Source: Dugong dugon (lineage: Eukaryota > Chordata > Mammalia > Sirenia > Dugongidae). Taken from it: 64,000 nt of DNA. The notes under the pieces were generated by a model. That model was not told the origin of the DNA. It did no database searches and saw only the letters and a program-made list of their open reading frames with translations. Below are positions 24,790 to 37,828 of the stretch, piece by piece; position 1 is the first letter of the stretch; each line of letters opens with the position of its first letter. The translations under genes were made by a program, and so were the position numbers. The stretch lies in the NCBI GenBank assembly GCA_030035585.1, contig CM057462.1, positions 137,852,734 to 137,916,733 on the forward strand, read 5' to 3'.

Positions 24790-25255
24790 AGAGGGTATGT
24801 TTTAAAAATTAAATCTGGTTATAGAACTTATCTGCTTTCAGTCCTAAAAGACTAAAAGAGGAAATTCAAACTCCTTAGCATGGCACAAAAGGCTCTTCTT
24901 GATGTGGACTTTTCCTTCCTCTCCTGTCTGTTTTCTGATCCCTCCTCATACCTAAATCCCTGAAGCTTCTGAGATGGCAGTGCTTCTTCAAGCTTTTGCG
25001 CTTTGGACATGCTTTGCCTGTTACCCTTCTTTCCTGCCTACCATATTTACATGGCTGACTGTTAAGTCATGCTTAGCCGTATGGAAGCTCTTCCCACACA
25101 ACATTGTATGATTCTTTGTTTACACATGGGTGTCTTCCCTCTACCCTGTGGGTACTTGCAGGCAGGAACCGTGTTTTATTCATCTTTGTACGAGTAAGCA
25201 ACCAAGTAGCACAGTACACTAATAATGGGCAGTCATTAAATGTTTGTAGAATGCA
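24790..25255 (+). repeat. L2-type LINE 3' end
   Basis: 'actccttagcatggcacaaa' is a diagnostic L2 phrase. Later come 'gcaggcaggaaccgtgttt' and 'cattaaatgtttgtagaatg', the L2 3' terminus. Confidence 0.75.
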
Positions 25256-26430
25256 CAACTAATGGAGCATAGAGCATTTCAAGATAGTTACATAATCTTT
25301 TAAAGTAACTGCTTTTCAATGGAAAGTGACCAAGACAACCTCTTGGAATGATGTGAAGTGGTTTTTCTTTTTATCACAAATCAATCTGTGCTGCAAGAGT
25401 GATAGTTTATTGCTTTCTTTTTTTTTTTTAAACGCAGTTATTTGCAACGTGGATTGCTAGATATTGTAATAATCTTGGGATAGAGTTTGCATGTACCATC
25501 AATTTAGTTTTGTGAACAAGGACTGTCCCCAGGTTTGCACCGTCATTCTTCATTGCAATTAATTAGTAAATTGTCAACATGACCAGATGGTATAGACTCC
25601 TGAGGTTGCCCTGCAGCATATACCTTGAGAATCAGTAAGGTTTGTTAGGTCTCCTATCTCTCCATGTGTTACCACAGGTCAACAACAGGAGAGAGGTCTT
25701 GCCGAACATCTAAAAGTGTGATGCTTTAAGGCTTTGTTTTGGATGAGAATCTGTACAGCAAACTAGAATGTAACCTGGAGGGTGCTTAGCCTGTGCTCTT
25801 GGCCTGTTTATAAATTTTGGAGCTGGAAGAATGTGAATTATTGCCAGTGTAATTGTGAATTCCTGCCGAAAGACTGGGGCCAAGCAAGCTCCAGAATGTA
25901 GGTATGTGGGCTTGTCCTCACCACACAGAACAACTGTGGAGGAGTACCTCCTATGGTGATTTGACTCTTAGAAGAACTGTTAGAGGCGTTCCCCTGGCGC
26001 TACTGGTTGTGTTGATTACACCACTCAGTGGCCACAAGTTAAAGGAGGCAAAATTCCTTCCTGGCCACTGCAGCTGCTCAAGTGGAGGGACCTGGTGTTA
26101 ACACATCTACTGCTATACTACACCCATTGCTTGTTAAAAGATGATGTTGGTTAAGTCTGTAAAACATTTTGAGGTCTATGCTGTCCTAAGAAATTTCCCA
26201 TGATTATTTTCTTCCTCTTTAATTACTGTTCAGTCTCTGTTCCGCCTTTTACCTTCACACTTCTTAAGAGAGCATTCTCTCTCCGTTTTTACTCAGCCAG
26301 TCAACTGATTCTGGCCTGGCTCTGGCTTCCTGACTCTACTCAGACTGTTCTTGCTAACGAAAGAGGTAGCAAAACCAAATGGCTGTGCTTAGTCTTCTTC
26401 CTACTTGATGCGTCTGTAGCATTTTACTCT

Positions 26431-26745
26431 GTTGTTAGTTGCCTTCGAGTCGGCTCTGACTCATGGTGACCCTAAGTATAACAGAACAAAATGTTGCCTG
26501 GTCCTGTGCCATCTTCATGATCATTGGTAATTGGACAATGTTCTGTTGTAATCCAGAGTTTTTATTGGCTAGTTTTTGGAGGTAGATCACCAGGCCTTTC
26601 TTCCTAGTCTGTCTTAGTCTAGAAGCTCCGCTGAAACTGTCCACTAAGGGCGACCCTGCTGGTATTTGACATACTGGTGACATAGCTTCCAACATCACAG
26701 CAATAAGAAAGCCACCACGGTAGGACAAACTGACAGATGGGCCAC
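26431..26745 (-). mobile_element. SINE related to tRNA-Gly-headed type, 5' truncated
   Basis: Same family as 51221-51570. It shares 'tagatcaccaggcctttctt', 'cctagtctgtcttagtct' and an AfroSINE-like end 'gagtcggctctgactcatgg'. The tRNA-like head present in the other copy is missing here. Confidence 0.7.
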
Positions 26746-27514
26746 TCTCTGATTCTGGAAACTCACTTTTCTTGCCTAGTGCCCAACGTTCCATCTCTTT
26801 CGTTTTTCCTCCTGATATCTCTGGCCATTCTTTCACAATCCCCCATACGAGTCCTTTCTCTTTGCCCACCCTGAAATGCTACTGTTTTCTAGGGCCTTAT
26901 GATTTCTGGTTATAGGCACTCTTTATGAGTGTGTGTACCACTTTCTGAGTTTCAACAACCATGTATATTTTGTTGACCCCAAATCTTCATTTCTTGAGAA
27001 CTAGGATGGCAGCTCCAAATGTGGACTGGATTCTTGCTTCCTGCCATTGCATCAGCAGAGGCATTTACTGGTCTGGATGGTTTCCGCCACCAGTGTCTCC
27101 CCACCCCAGATGTTGCTAGCAGAGGTGAAGCAGTCACCCACATGGGCACTCTCCTCTTTTCTTCCACCACACGCTCTTTCAAAAACAGATCTAAATTAAA
27201 ATCTAGAGTTTGCTTATTATTTAAAGCCAAATGGCATGACAACTTAATTCAAACCAGGTAATTTAAATATTTACTTTGCTTTAAGCTCATGAAGTGTCAA
27301 TCATTAAAACATATTTGCACTTAGGGAATACAGCTATAATGTAAACATTATTTTATTGTTATAGAGGTTAGGGAAATACAAAAAGTACTTTTTTAATGGA
27401 TAAAAAAAGACATTGTAGTTCTTCTTGATTTTTAAAATAGTCTTCTTTGTGCCATCATTGTACCTCTTACGTACTTCTATTATAGTACTTATCACAGATA
27501 ATGCAACTTTTTTT

Positions 27515-27640
27515 TTTAATGGGTAAAATAGAGATGATAAGAATACCATCTCATAGGGTTGCTGAGAGGATTAAATGAGCTGTTGTATGTAATAGAATAG
27601 CTCCTAGTTCAGAGTCAGTGGTATTTATTTATTTGCTGCT
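27515..27640 (+). repeat. MIR fragment
   Basis: 'gggtaaaatagagatgataa', 'tctcatagggttgctgagag', 'gattaaatgagctg': the middle of MIR. Confidence 0.7.
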
Positions 27641-28206
27641 ATTACTGTTATTTGTTACTCCCACTTGCCTTTGGACTCCTTAAGTGCACAGAGAAAATGC
27701 TTTTGATTATTTTATGTGTAGTACCAAGTTTTAGTCCTCAGTATATAATAATGGCTCAGCAGTTGTTCAAATGCATTTTGAAGTGTCCTCAAAAAATGTG
27801 TCTGCATGTTTTAGAAAACACATTTGTAGATAAAGGGAATCAGTCCTGTAACTGTCAACCTCAAGGATATCCTTCCTTTCTTACTGTCAGTTCATTACAG
27901 TGGTTAAACGGCTAAATATTTTTCACGATTTGGACTGAAAAATATATTTGTGACTATTACAACAGAGCCATGCTCTCACTGGCACAGATGTACTTCTTAG
28001 AAGTTGTAAAAATCCATGCTTTTAAATAAAATTACATTTTAAATGCACTAGGAGAGTTAGCTATTCAAAAGAAATCTGGTGAATCTTTTGTAGACTGAAG
28101 AATCCTATAGAAAAGAGAATGAAAGCACCCAAATTTATCGGTTTCAGAAATTCAGATAGTCATTTTGGGATTTTCTTATAGTAAAGTTTTTTCCACACAA
28201 TAATAA

Positions 28207-28402
28207 ACCCAAAACTAAACCCACTGTCGTCGATTCTGACTCATAGCAACCCTGTAGGACAGAGCCCCATAGTGTTTCCAAGGCTATAAATCTTTACGGA
28301 AGCAGACTGCCACATCTTTCTCCCGAGGAGCAGCTGGTGGGTTCAAATCGCCTACCTTTCGGTTAGCAGCTGAACGCTTAACCACCGTGCCACCAGTGTT
28401 CC
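28207..28402 (-). mobile_element. Afrotherian SINE (long form)
   Basis: Reverse copy with the long-form segment ('ggctataaatctttacggaa', 'agactgccacatctttctcc'), from 'cccaaaactaaacccactgt' to 'ccaccgtgccaccagtgtt'. Similar flanks 'acacaataataaa' and 'acataataatag'. Confidence 0.9.
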
Positions 28403-28542
28403 TCTACATAATAATAGGTATGTAGTCATTGGCTTTTGACTGGAAGAGGTTAAATTGTGCCTCATCTTTGCTTAGGTGTTACAGAACGTGGTAGGATTGA
28501 AAAGTACCTCAAGTTCCTGTCTGATCTGGATTTCTTTGAAGC

Positions 28543-28600
28543 CTCTGTGTGTGTCTGTGTGTCTGTGTGTCTTTGTGTGTATGTGCACGTGTGTGTGTCT
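28543..28600. repeat. Imperfect (TG)n microsatellite
   Basis: Runs of TG broken by C and A changes ('gtgtgtctgtgtgtctgtgt'). Confidence 0.85.
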
Positions 28601-30280
28601 AATTAGAAAAACCAATTTGTGTGATCTTAAATATTTTATTATTAAAAAATATTGCCATTTGTATAATTCACCATGAAAGAAGGCACAGATATTAATTTTG
28701 GGGGCTTACCAAAGTAAGCTTATATTAGGTCAGTTAAAAGCTACAAGTTTATTGTTATTATTTTTTTCCAGATTTAGAGTCAAGACCTAAATCTCTTTGT
28801 TTACTCCATCAGCCTCATTCAAGCTGCTGAATATAGCCCAGTATTATCTAATGTTTATCTTTTGCAGTAAGCAGATATGCAAACGTATTCTTTTGATCTG
28901 TGCGTGAATGTATCTTAGTCCACTGCCTATCTCCATATGCTTGATTATAAAAGATAGCTATTTAACCAAATGGATGTCTATAATCCAAACAGACATAGCA
29001 AAATATAGTTATCTAGACCTACTTATTGGCCAAGGACACAGAAATAGTGAACATAGAAACTTGGTTTCTTTTACTACACATTAAGAACTGATTTTAGCCT
29101 TTTGATTAAAAGAGCATATCTTTGTTCTTGAGTTTTAAAATCAACGAATTTATTAATGTTTTATGTTTAATAATTACTTGTGAGAGTAATTAATTAATTG
29201 TGGATCATTGACTTGAGACTGCTCTATTTAAAAAAGAGAATGTTTAATTTGCCATAAAGAATTGTGTATAAAATTTTTTTATTCCAATTATTATAAACTG
29301 ATAGCTCCACTTGAGATTTAATTTGGCATGTGTACTCATAATACTCATAGTGTCTTTAAGAATTTCTTGGGGAAACTTTATAACAACTAGATTAATGCAA
29401 CTCAGACATTTACAAGATGTCATGTAAAGTTTCATCTGTAACTTTGTATAACTGGAAAGAAACTTCTGCATTTTAAAATTTGTACAGTCAGGTTTTGATT
29501 TTGGAATGAATTTTGGAATTTTGAATCATGGAAATGATAATGGGTAATAGAAGTAAAGTAGAGGTGCCAGATTTCCTTGAAGGCATTGCCGTAATTTATT
29601 TATCAAATATTTATCAAGCTGTTACAGTAGAGCACAAACTCTGCTTTTTGCTGTGTAGTGGAGGAGAAAGTCTTATGCGAGTAGCTGTAGCCCAGTGAAG
29701 AGGACCGTGTTCCTTCCCTGCCGATGGAGATATCTGTGAAGTGCTGTGAGAACCTTGAGGATGCAGACTTGGAGGGTTGCAGCTGTGCTTGGCGGTGGGG
29801 GGGTGTTGCTAAAGAAGGTCTAAATGAGGAGGTGATGCATGCGTTTTGTGATGCGTTACACAAATGGCCCCCAATTACATGAGAAGTCATGTATAACCTT
29901 AACCCTGCCCCAGTGTTCAGGGGTTCTGAGCATATGCGGAAGGGAAGAAAAGTGGAGATGGGAGGGTTCTTGGCCTGCACGTTGGTCTGCACGTCTTTTC
30001 TGAGGATCCCTTCAAGTGTGTAGACCAGAGGCTGACAGCTGGGGCTCAAAGTCAGCCCACAGATATGTTTTATTTGGCTTCATAGCATTTGAAAACTTAA
30101 GATAGTTATCAGCATTTCAAAAACAGGAGGATTTCACGTGAAAAGCCAATTGGAAGGCTGAGTCAACTTTCCTGCAGGGTTACTAACTAGGTAGTGCTGA
30201 GGAGCAGCTGCTCTTACACATACCAACTGCCTGGCCCCTGCAGGTTTGCAAACCCCTTCAGTAGACTTTGGTTGACTCTA

Positions 30281-30595
30281 CAGGCAATCCCCAGTTACGA
30301 ATGGGATCGTTGCTAAGTGTGTCTTTAAGTGGAATTTGTAGGTAAGTCGGAACAGGTGCATACAGTTCTTATTTAGCCTTGCTTTAGTGCAAGGAAAGGC
30401 TTGAACCCTTTTCAATGATATAAAAGCTGCAGGTGCAGCAAATGAAGGTGATATGATGAAGAATGTGTTGCAAGTAGGGGTTGGTTCAGTTGTTTCAAAG
30501 TGGGGGCAAATTTACATAACATTAAAGGACGAGTACAAGTAGTCCCTAAGTCGAGTTGTCCGTAAGTTGGACGTTTGTAACCTGGGGCCTAACTG
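30281..30595. mobile_element. Tigger-type MITE
   Basis: Left end 'caggcaatccccagttacga', right end 'gtttgtaacctggggcctaa' then 'ctg'. TA dinucleotides flank both sides (30279-30280 and 30596-30597). Same TIR family as 2526-3233 and 60407-60956. Confidence 0.8.
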
Positions 30596-31166
30596 TAGTT
30601 GTGTTCTAGTTGAGGGTTAATGAGCTCTATTCTCACCCCCATTTCCTTCCTTTTCCCTGTCTAAAAATCAGCATTGACAGCAGACATCAACCCGTGAAAA
30701 CTGAAAAAATTTGGTGGCCATAGTTCATTATGGCCTTCACAGTTGTATATTTTTCGGTGCTTAACATATGTTTATCATGTTCATGGAAAGTGCTTATATA
30801 TCTCCTGTTTTCTCTTACCCCCTTTATTTATTGTAGGGGCAAAAAATGTTGGTTTTCATTTCATTTCATTGCAGAGTGGCCAAGAGACAAAATTATCTTA
30901 AGCAAAGATACCTCCACTTTAAATAAAATTCTCTAAACTTCTATATAGTCTAGATAAAATTTTCTTGCAGTGAATTGAATTCATAAATAGGATTTTGAGA
31001 ATCGATGTTTTTATTTTAAGCTATTTTACTTTATCTTAATGTATGTCTAGTTAGTCTAGCACTAACAGAGTGAAAAGCAGTTTTATTTGTAACTTTCCTA
31101 AATTGTTTCCTTAATTGTATAAAAATTATAAAATATTTTTTTTCTTTTCTCACAAAATTCTGCCAG

Positions 31167-31254
31167 CGAGTTGAAAATGGTGACTTCAACTGGATTGTTC
31201 CAGGAAAATTTTTAGCATTTAGTGGACCACATCCAAAAAGCAAAATTGAAAATG
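31167..31254 (+). CDS. CDC14A: CDC14A internal exon, residues ~174-203
   Basis: Encodes [29 protein letters not shown] and the first base of a Gly codon (88 nt), matching human CDC14A without a difference that I recall. It begins the catalytic domain B: the '[10 protein letters not shown]' segment is the entry strand of Cdc14 dual-specificity phosphatases. CDC14B reads DRFIAFCGPHSRAR here. The acceptor is 'aaattctgccag' and the donor is 'gtaggt'. The next exon supplies GC to complete the Gly codon. A spurious - strand frame covers this exon. Confidence 0.97.
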
Positions 31255-31649
31255 GTAGGTTTTTCTTTATTTTACCATCCAAAAATTTATTTTGTTTCAT
31301 CTTTTGAAATATTCTTAATTTCCTCAGATAATCCTTTCCTTTTGTAATATTCCTCAAAGAATATCTGTTTATAATTAAAAAAAAAAATTAACAGTAGTAA
31401 TTAGTGTGTTAAATATTACAGTTCCAGTAGGTGGAGGTATAATTACTGTTGTAAAGCTTGAAAATTTTCAGGTTGTCATAATTAGGATGACCTCTTTGTC
31501 AGACCCAATTATCAGAGAAGAATTTGAGAACTAAGCTAATCAAACCAATAAGCAGGTTGCTGTATTCTGTTAGTGTTTCTCAGATTTCTTTGGCAACAGA
31601 GTGCTACATATCAAGATATTCTTTGGGGAACACCATGTTGAATAATAAT

Positions 31650-31860
31650 GTTGATTATAGGTGTCATTTATTGAATACATGCTAGTTACTAATCACAGCA
31701 TTATCTCATTTAATGCCCACACAGCTCTATGAGGTATAGGTACTATTATCTCTGTTTTACTTTGGAGGAAATTGAGGCTTATTAGAAATTAGGGAATTTG
31801 CCCAAAGATTCATAGTAATAGGCAGAACTGGTGGGCTCCTAAAATATTGCCCTGTGCTGA
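31650..31860 (-). repeat. MIR SINE
   Basis: Antisense MIR: 'atttattgaatacatgctag', 'ctctatgaggtataggtact', 'aaattgaggcttattagaa'. Confidence 0.8.
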
Positions 31861-32091
31861 TCTATTAATTCCATCACAACAACTAGAAACAATTTTCTAG
31901 CTGATAGTAATTATATTACTTATTTATGGTATATATTTAGCCATAGGCATACATATGCAGGAAAAAAACAATAAAAACAAAACAAAATATAACCCTCTTG
32001 AATGAAATATGGTCAGTTATGTGAGTTTTCCCATTGGTATTTATTTTCTACTTCTTCTTTTTTTTTTTTTTTTTCATTTGCTAACATTCCC

Positions 32092-32287
32092 TAAACCCAT
32101 TGCTGTCGAGTTGATTCTGACTTATAGCAACCCCATAGGACAGAGTAGAGCTGCCCCATAGGGTTTCCAAGGCTGTAATCTTTATGAAAGCAGACTGCCG
32201 CATCTTTCTCCCCCAGAGGGGTTGGTGGGTTTGAATTGCCAACTTTTGGTTAGCAGCCGAGTGCTTAACCACTGTGCCACCTGGGCC
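32092..32287 (-). mobile_element. Afrotherian SINE (long form)
   Basis: Reverse copy 'taaacccattgctgtcgagt' to 'accactgtgccacctgggcc', with the long-form segment ('aaagcagactgccgcatctt'). Confidence 0.92.
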
Positions 32288-32455
32288 AGAAGACAAGTAA
32301 CAATAGACATCAAAGATTTAAGAATAGTTTATGGAAGAAGTACATCATATTGGAAAAATATGACCCATGTACATAATAGCTCATGTTTTGTCCTTGAGGT
32401 CCAACACCAATCCTTAGAGTGAACATAGTTTGAAACCCCTGGACTCCATTTATTC

Positions 32456-32484
32456 ATTCATCATCATCATCATCATCATCATCA
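32456..32484. repeat. (ATC)n microsatellite
   Basis: About eight perfect ATC units after 'attcattc'. Confidence 0.9.
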
Positions 32485-33649
32485 GTTATTTCTTCTAAAA
32501 CTTAGTTTCATTATATATTGTTGTTCATAAATTTAGATTTGATAATTTGCTTGATTTTCCCAAAGCATGCTTACAGTTTTATACCTGTGACATTTCTAGT
32601 AAGAACTCTGCATGGATCATGGTTTTCCACTGTGGACGAGTTATCCAGGTCTACAGATTTTAGCCAACAAATGGGAGACCTTTATGTGAAGCCAGAATTC
32701 AATCTTCTCATTCTTGAATTTGCTAATGAATCTTTTTTGCTCTGGACATTGATTAATTAACCTCTGTTATGTTGGATTGTTAGGAATAAGATACTGAATA
32801 CCTGAGTAAACTACTTTCTGACAGTTGGTCTCTCAAGACAGGATTTAATAAACCTACCTTTTTCACAAAATTGTCTGACTCAGGCACAGAAAATCTTAGG
32901 TGTATTGTTTAAATAGTGACTTTGTTGCTGGATGTGCGTGTGGCAAAGCAGGGGGAATTTTGCCATTTGGAATTCATGTGTTTTACAAAAGTTTCTTAAA
33001 GAGCAGATGAGAAAAGTAATTTTAAAAATCATTTAAAATAATGTAATATGTAATACATGCTTATTTTTAAAAAAGAAGCAAATGCAGATGAGCTAATAAA
33101 AAGAACATAAAAATGACCTATAATTCTACCTTAGTTTACTAGTGGTGGGATTATTGGTGAGTCTAATTTTCCTCTCTGCTTTTCTGTATTTTTTAGCTAT
33201 AGACATTTTTTTCTCTATATATGCATGCATGTGTATACACATACACTTATATATTCTTTTTTACAAAAATGGGATCATAACATAATTACTGTCTTATAGC
33301 CAGCTTTTTTTCACTCAGCGTATCACAGACTTCTTTCCATGGCAGTAGATATAGACCCTATGTTACCATTTTCCGTGACTGCATTGTATATTATTCTATT
33401 GTATGACTATGCCATGATTTAATTTATTTTTAAATGAGACCTAACTTGTTTACAGTTTTTCACTTTTTAAAAATTGCTATGGTTGGCATATGCATTCATA
33501 AATCTTTTGTAGCTCTAGTTTCTTCTTTAAGGTAAATTCTTAGAAGTAGAGCACCAGGTAAAAGGATATGCATAGCTTGTATGATAATTCTTAATTGTAA
33601 AAGTCTTTTAAAACAATTTTTTTTGGACCCACTTTGAAATATGGGGAGA

Positions 33650-33870
33650 TAATTATAGCCACCATTTACTTATATGCCAGGAATGGTGCTAAGCTTCTTG
33701 TACACACATCGTCTGTTTAATGAACAGAACCACCCTCTAGAGTAGGTGGTGGTGATTTTATAGAAGAGAAGATGGATACTTAGAGGAGTTACTTAATTTT
33801 CGCAGATTCACGTAGCCAGTAAGTGGGAGAATATGGATTCAAAAACACAGGTTGATTTCAAAGTCTCTGT
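33650..33870 (-). repeat. MIR SINE
   Basis: Antisense MIR: 'catttacttatatgccagga', 'gaggagttacttaattttcg', 'agtaagtgggagaatatgg'. Confidence 0.75.
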
Positions 33871-34279
33871 TTTGTTTTATTTTTTTAATTTTTATTTTAA
33901 CAAAAGAAGTACCTATTAATGTAAAAAATTTTAGCAATACAAAGAATAAAAATCACCTGTGATTGTACAATCAAGAAATAGTCACTTTTTTATGTGAAAA
34001 GTGGCACCGAATGTGAGTATAGTGAGCACAGCATGACCAGAGTAAATGATGTCACTGAGAAGTGCTCAAGAGAAAATGATGCCTGTACTAAAGAATTTGA
34101 CACATGCAAGAGGGCAACAACTCCAACAAAGACCAGAAAATGAGAATATGATCACATAGGGATGGGTATAGGCATGTAGGTATATGGGTAGGTACAGATG
34201 TATATATATGTGAGAACAGATAGAAGTATCTATATGTATGTGTAAATACAGGTTTGTGTGTGCAGGCACATATACTCAT

Positions 34280-35139
34280 TGAAGACATAACTACAGATAC
34301 TCCTCAGACATAACTAAACACCTTCCAAGACTGGTTTTCTAGGTTTGAGACCTTAGGACCATAGTCTCATGGTACAACTCAGTCAATTGGCATAATATAG
34401 TTCACAAAGTTTATGTTCTGCATCCTAGTGAAGTGAGTGGTGTCAAGGGTATTAAAAGCTTGCCAGTGGCCATCTAAGATACCGCTATTGGTCTCTACTC
34501 GTCAGGAGCAGAAGAATAAGAAGGTAACCAAAATCTCAGAGAAGAAACAAGTCTACAAGGCTGATCACCTACATGAGCCAGGATCTCCTCTACCCTGAGA
34601 CCAAAATAACTAGATTGTGCCCAGCTACCACAGCTGACCATTCTGACTGGGATCACAGTAGATGGTCCCAGATAGAATGGGAGAACAATGTAGAACAAAA
34701 CTCAAATGTTTAAAAAAGGCCAGACTAACTGGACCAGTTTAGACCAGAGGACTCCCTGAGACTATCGCCCTGAAGCACTCTTTAAACCTTGAACTGAGCC
34801 TATCCCCTGAGATTACCTTTTATTACCTTTTATTGAAATAGCAGGTTGGCACACAAAATAAAGGATATTACACATAACAGTGCTCTACTAAAAACTATCT
34901 ATATGAGACCAAAAAGTCAGCATTTACTCTAGAGCAAAGATGAGAAGATAAGGGGGCAGGGAAACTAGAGTACTGGAAATAGGAAAACCAGAACACAATT
35001 AAAGAGAATGTTGACACATTATGAAAAATGTAACTAATGTCACTGGACAATTTGTGTGGAAATCATCAGTCGTAAACCTAACTTGCTGTGTATATGTTCA
35101 CCAAAAACACGATAAAATATTGTTTAAAAAAAAAAAAAG
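34280..35139 (+). mobile_element. L1-type 3' tail copy (family T), sense orientation
   Basis: The only family-T copy on the + strand. It runs 'gaccatagtctcatggtaca', 'attaaaagcttgccagtggc', 'ctgactgggatcacagtaga' and ends in an A run at about 35125-35139. It is older than the others. The shared small frame can be followed in pieces (around 34590-34800) but with stops. Confidence 0.75.
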
Positions 35140-35721
35140 AACCCCTTTTAAGATATTGGCCTATATACCTTTATCTTTTTTCCCGTGCAAATATTGTGCC
35201 CGCTCACATTGAAGAAAAAAGGTCTGAAAAGTGCCATTTACCTAATTTTTGCCTGGCCTTTATGATGTAACAGTTTCGTCTAAGGCTGACATTGATAAAA
35301 TGTTGATAAATCCCCATTTTAAGATCTGATTCCCACTAGAAGTTCCATCATATTTTTTTGTATAAGGCTATAACTGTAAACTTTTCTTTTTTAAATTCAA
35401 TTCGTATCTTTTAATTGCCCTTAAAAATACTGTCCCACGTATAGTACCACTTGTTCTATATGAAAGTGTGTATTCCACTGCAGGATGAAAATCATTGGTA
35501 TAATCAACTAAAAATGGTTTTTGTATTTTCTAGTAATCTATCCCATTGTTTTCATGTTGGTTACTTTTATTTTGAAAAGTTTCAGCATCGTTTTGTGACT
35601 TACAGAGATAGATTCATGCTATCTTGATGCTAAGTTCCTTTCAAGAAATTTTGTGCAGCTAATCTTTTCTTGTTTGGGATGAAGTTCCTTCCTAGCTTTG
35701 ACAGGAAGCTGCCCTTGGTTG

Positions 35722-36220
35722 TTTTTTTTTTTTTTTTTTTTTTAATTGTGCTTTAGGTGAAAGTTTACAGCTCAAGTTAGTTTCTCATACAGAAATTTAT
35801 ACACACATCATTAAGTGACCCTAGTTGCTCTCCCTATAATGTAACAGCACACTCCTCCTTTCCACCGCGGATTTCCTGTGTCCATTCAACCAGCTCCTGA
35901 CCCTGTCTCGCCTCTGGACAGGAGCTGCCCATTTAGTCTAGTGTATCTACTTGAGCTAAGAAACACTCTCTTCAGTATCATTTTATGTCTTATAGTCCAG
36001 TCTATTCTTTGTCTGAAGAGTTGGCTTCAGGAATACTTTTAGTTCTGGATTAACAGAGAGTCTGGGGGTGGTGTCTTCTCGGGTTTCTCCAGTCTCAGTC
36101 AGACCACTAAGTTGGGTCTTTTTACTAGAATTTGAGTTCTGCACCCACTTTTCTCTTGCTCCATCAAGAACTCTCTGTTGTGTTCCCTGTCATGACCTTG
36201 GTTGTTGGGGTTTCTCAGCG
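35722..36220 (-). mobile_element. L1-type 3' tail copy (family T)
   Basis: Begins with a 23-bp T tract (its poly-A) followed by 'aattgtgctttaggtgaaag'. Its - strand keeps the shared frame as QNSNSSKKTQLSGLTETGET and on to EESVS with the common stop. One extra internal stop lies about seven codons before the end. 5' truncated. Confidence 0.85.
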
Positions 36221-36537
36221 TCCCACTCCCTCAGCCCTACAGGTGATGGGCTTAGTTAGCTTCTGCTCTCTTTGAGTTTTGTGGACCTCCCACGCAGGGT
36301 GCGTCTGCCAGCATTCTGTGCTCCTGGGACCACACCCTGGGCTGCCCTGGTGATGGGCTCAGAAGGTCTGGTGCGGGGGAGCTGCTGTGCAGCGCAGTGC
36401 AGTGGTTCAGGAAGAGGATGGGAAAGGCTGGGAGTCCCAGCCCCAGGGACTTACCCTTTACATACTGTTCCTTTAGCTGGTAAACTACTGGGTGTAAATC
36501 ACCTTCATCTTGTTCCCTGACCATTCCTTGAAACTTA

Positions 36538-37660
36538 AAAAAAAAAAAAATTTATTGTGCTTTAGGTGAGAGTGTACAGGGCAGATTAGTTTCTCATTCA
36601 GAGATTTATATACAAACTGTTTCGTGACATTGATCACAGTCCCTGCAATGTGCCAGCACTCTCTACCTTTCCACCCTGGGTTCCCCCGTTTCCATTCGTC
36701 CAGTTTCCTGTTCCTTTATGCCTTATCGTCTTTGGTTTTGGGCAGGTGTTGCCTATTTGGTCTCACATACTTGATCTAAGAAGCATGTTCCTTACGTGTG
36801 TGATTGTTTGCTTCATAGGCCTGTCTAATCTTTGGCTGAAAGGTGAACTTTGGGAATGGCTTCAGTTTGGAGTTAGCAGGGTGTCTGGGAGCCATAGTGT
36901 CGGGGGTTTCTCCAGTCTTGGTCAGACCAATAAGTCCAGTCATTTTGGTGAATTTGAATTTTATTCTATTTATCTTTTGCTCTGTCCGGGACCCTCTATT
37001 GTGATCCCGGTCAGAGTGGTTGCTGGTGGTAGCTGGGCAACATCTGGTTCTTCTGGGCTTAGGCTGGTGGAGGCTATGATTCCTGTGAGCCATTCGTCCT
37101 TTGGACTAATATTTTTCTTGTTTCTTTGGTTTTCTTCATTTTCCTTTGCTCCAGACAGGATAGGACCAGTAGATGTATCCTAAATGGCCTCTCACCAGCT
37201 TTTAAGACTCTAGATGCTACTCACCAAAATAGGATGTAGAACATTGTCTTCATGAACTGTTATGCCAGTTGACCTTGATGTCGCCTGAGACCATGGTCCC
37301 CAGACCTCAGCCCCGGTAACTTGGTCCCTCAAGGTGTTTGGATGTGTCTAGGAAGCTTCCATGACTTTGCCTTGATCAAGTTGTGCTGTGTTCTGTATTG
37401 TGTATTGTCTTTCCCTTCACCAAAGTTAACACTTGTCTGCTATCTAGTTAGTGATTTCCCCTCCCCACCCCTCCCTTCCCTCATAATCATCAAAGATTGT
37501 TTCTGCGTGTAAACTTTTTCTTAAGTTTTTATAATAGTGGTGTCATATAATATTTGCCTCTTTGTGGTTGACTTATTTCACTCAGCATAATGCCCTCCAG
37601 ATTCATCCATGTTGTGAGATGTTTCGTGGATTCATCATTGTATAACTAAGTTTTTGTTTT
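36538..37660 (-). mobile_element. L1-type 3' tail copy (family T), long
   Basis: The longest solitary tail copy. The + strand starts with an A run (36538-36551), then 'tttattgtgctttaggtgag'. It extends through 'gacttatttcactcagcata', the reverse of the L1 ORF2 C-terminal MLSEIS region. The - strand frame 37093-36776 is open for 105 codons and stops at the common point. Confidence 0.85.
36776..37093 (-). pseudogene. Small open frame in the family-T tail
   Basis: A 105-codon frame in the sense direction of the L1-type tail. Visible parts include DRDHNRGSRTEQ, a middle LIGLTKTGETPDTMAPRHPA and the end KIRQAYEANNHTRKEHAS. It is basic and polar, without a membrane segment or a fold I recognise. 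An in-frame stop precedes it by a few codons. The homologous frame at 4686-4429 is open for 85 codons and shares GLTETGGTPETMAP and KIRQAY. Broken versions exist at about 21450-21690, 35950-36190 and 52950-53230. Whether it was ever translated is unknown. It may only be a 3' UTR frame that has stayed open. Confidence 0.35.
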
Positions 37661-37828
37661 GAACTTTAGAAAGTAATTTCATGATGGAATTTATGAACTT
37701 GATTTAATTCCAGTGAAATCTTGGTACCCACCCCCCACACTTTTTTTTTCCCCCCAATTTGAGAAACCCGGTGTTTCCTGAGGAACCCTGGAAGTCATTT
37801 TAGGGGTTTGTTAGTAGGCAAGCTAAGA

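Noticed and set aside
36650-37183. 177-codon + strand open frame
   Set aside because: It is antisense to the family-T tail. The sense strand fits the LINE orientation with its poly-A, and the + frame is not kept in other copies.
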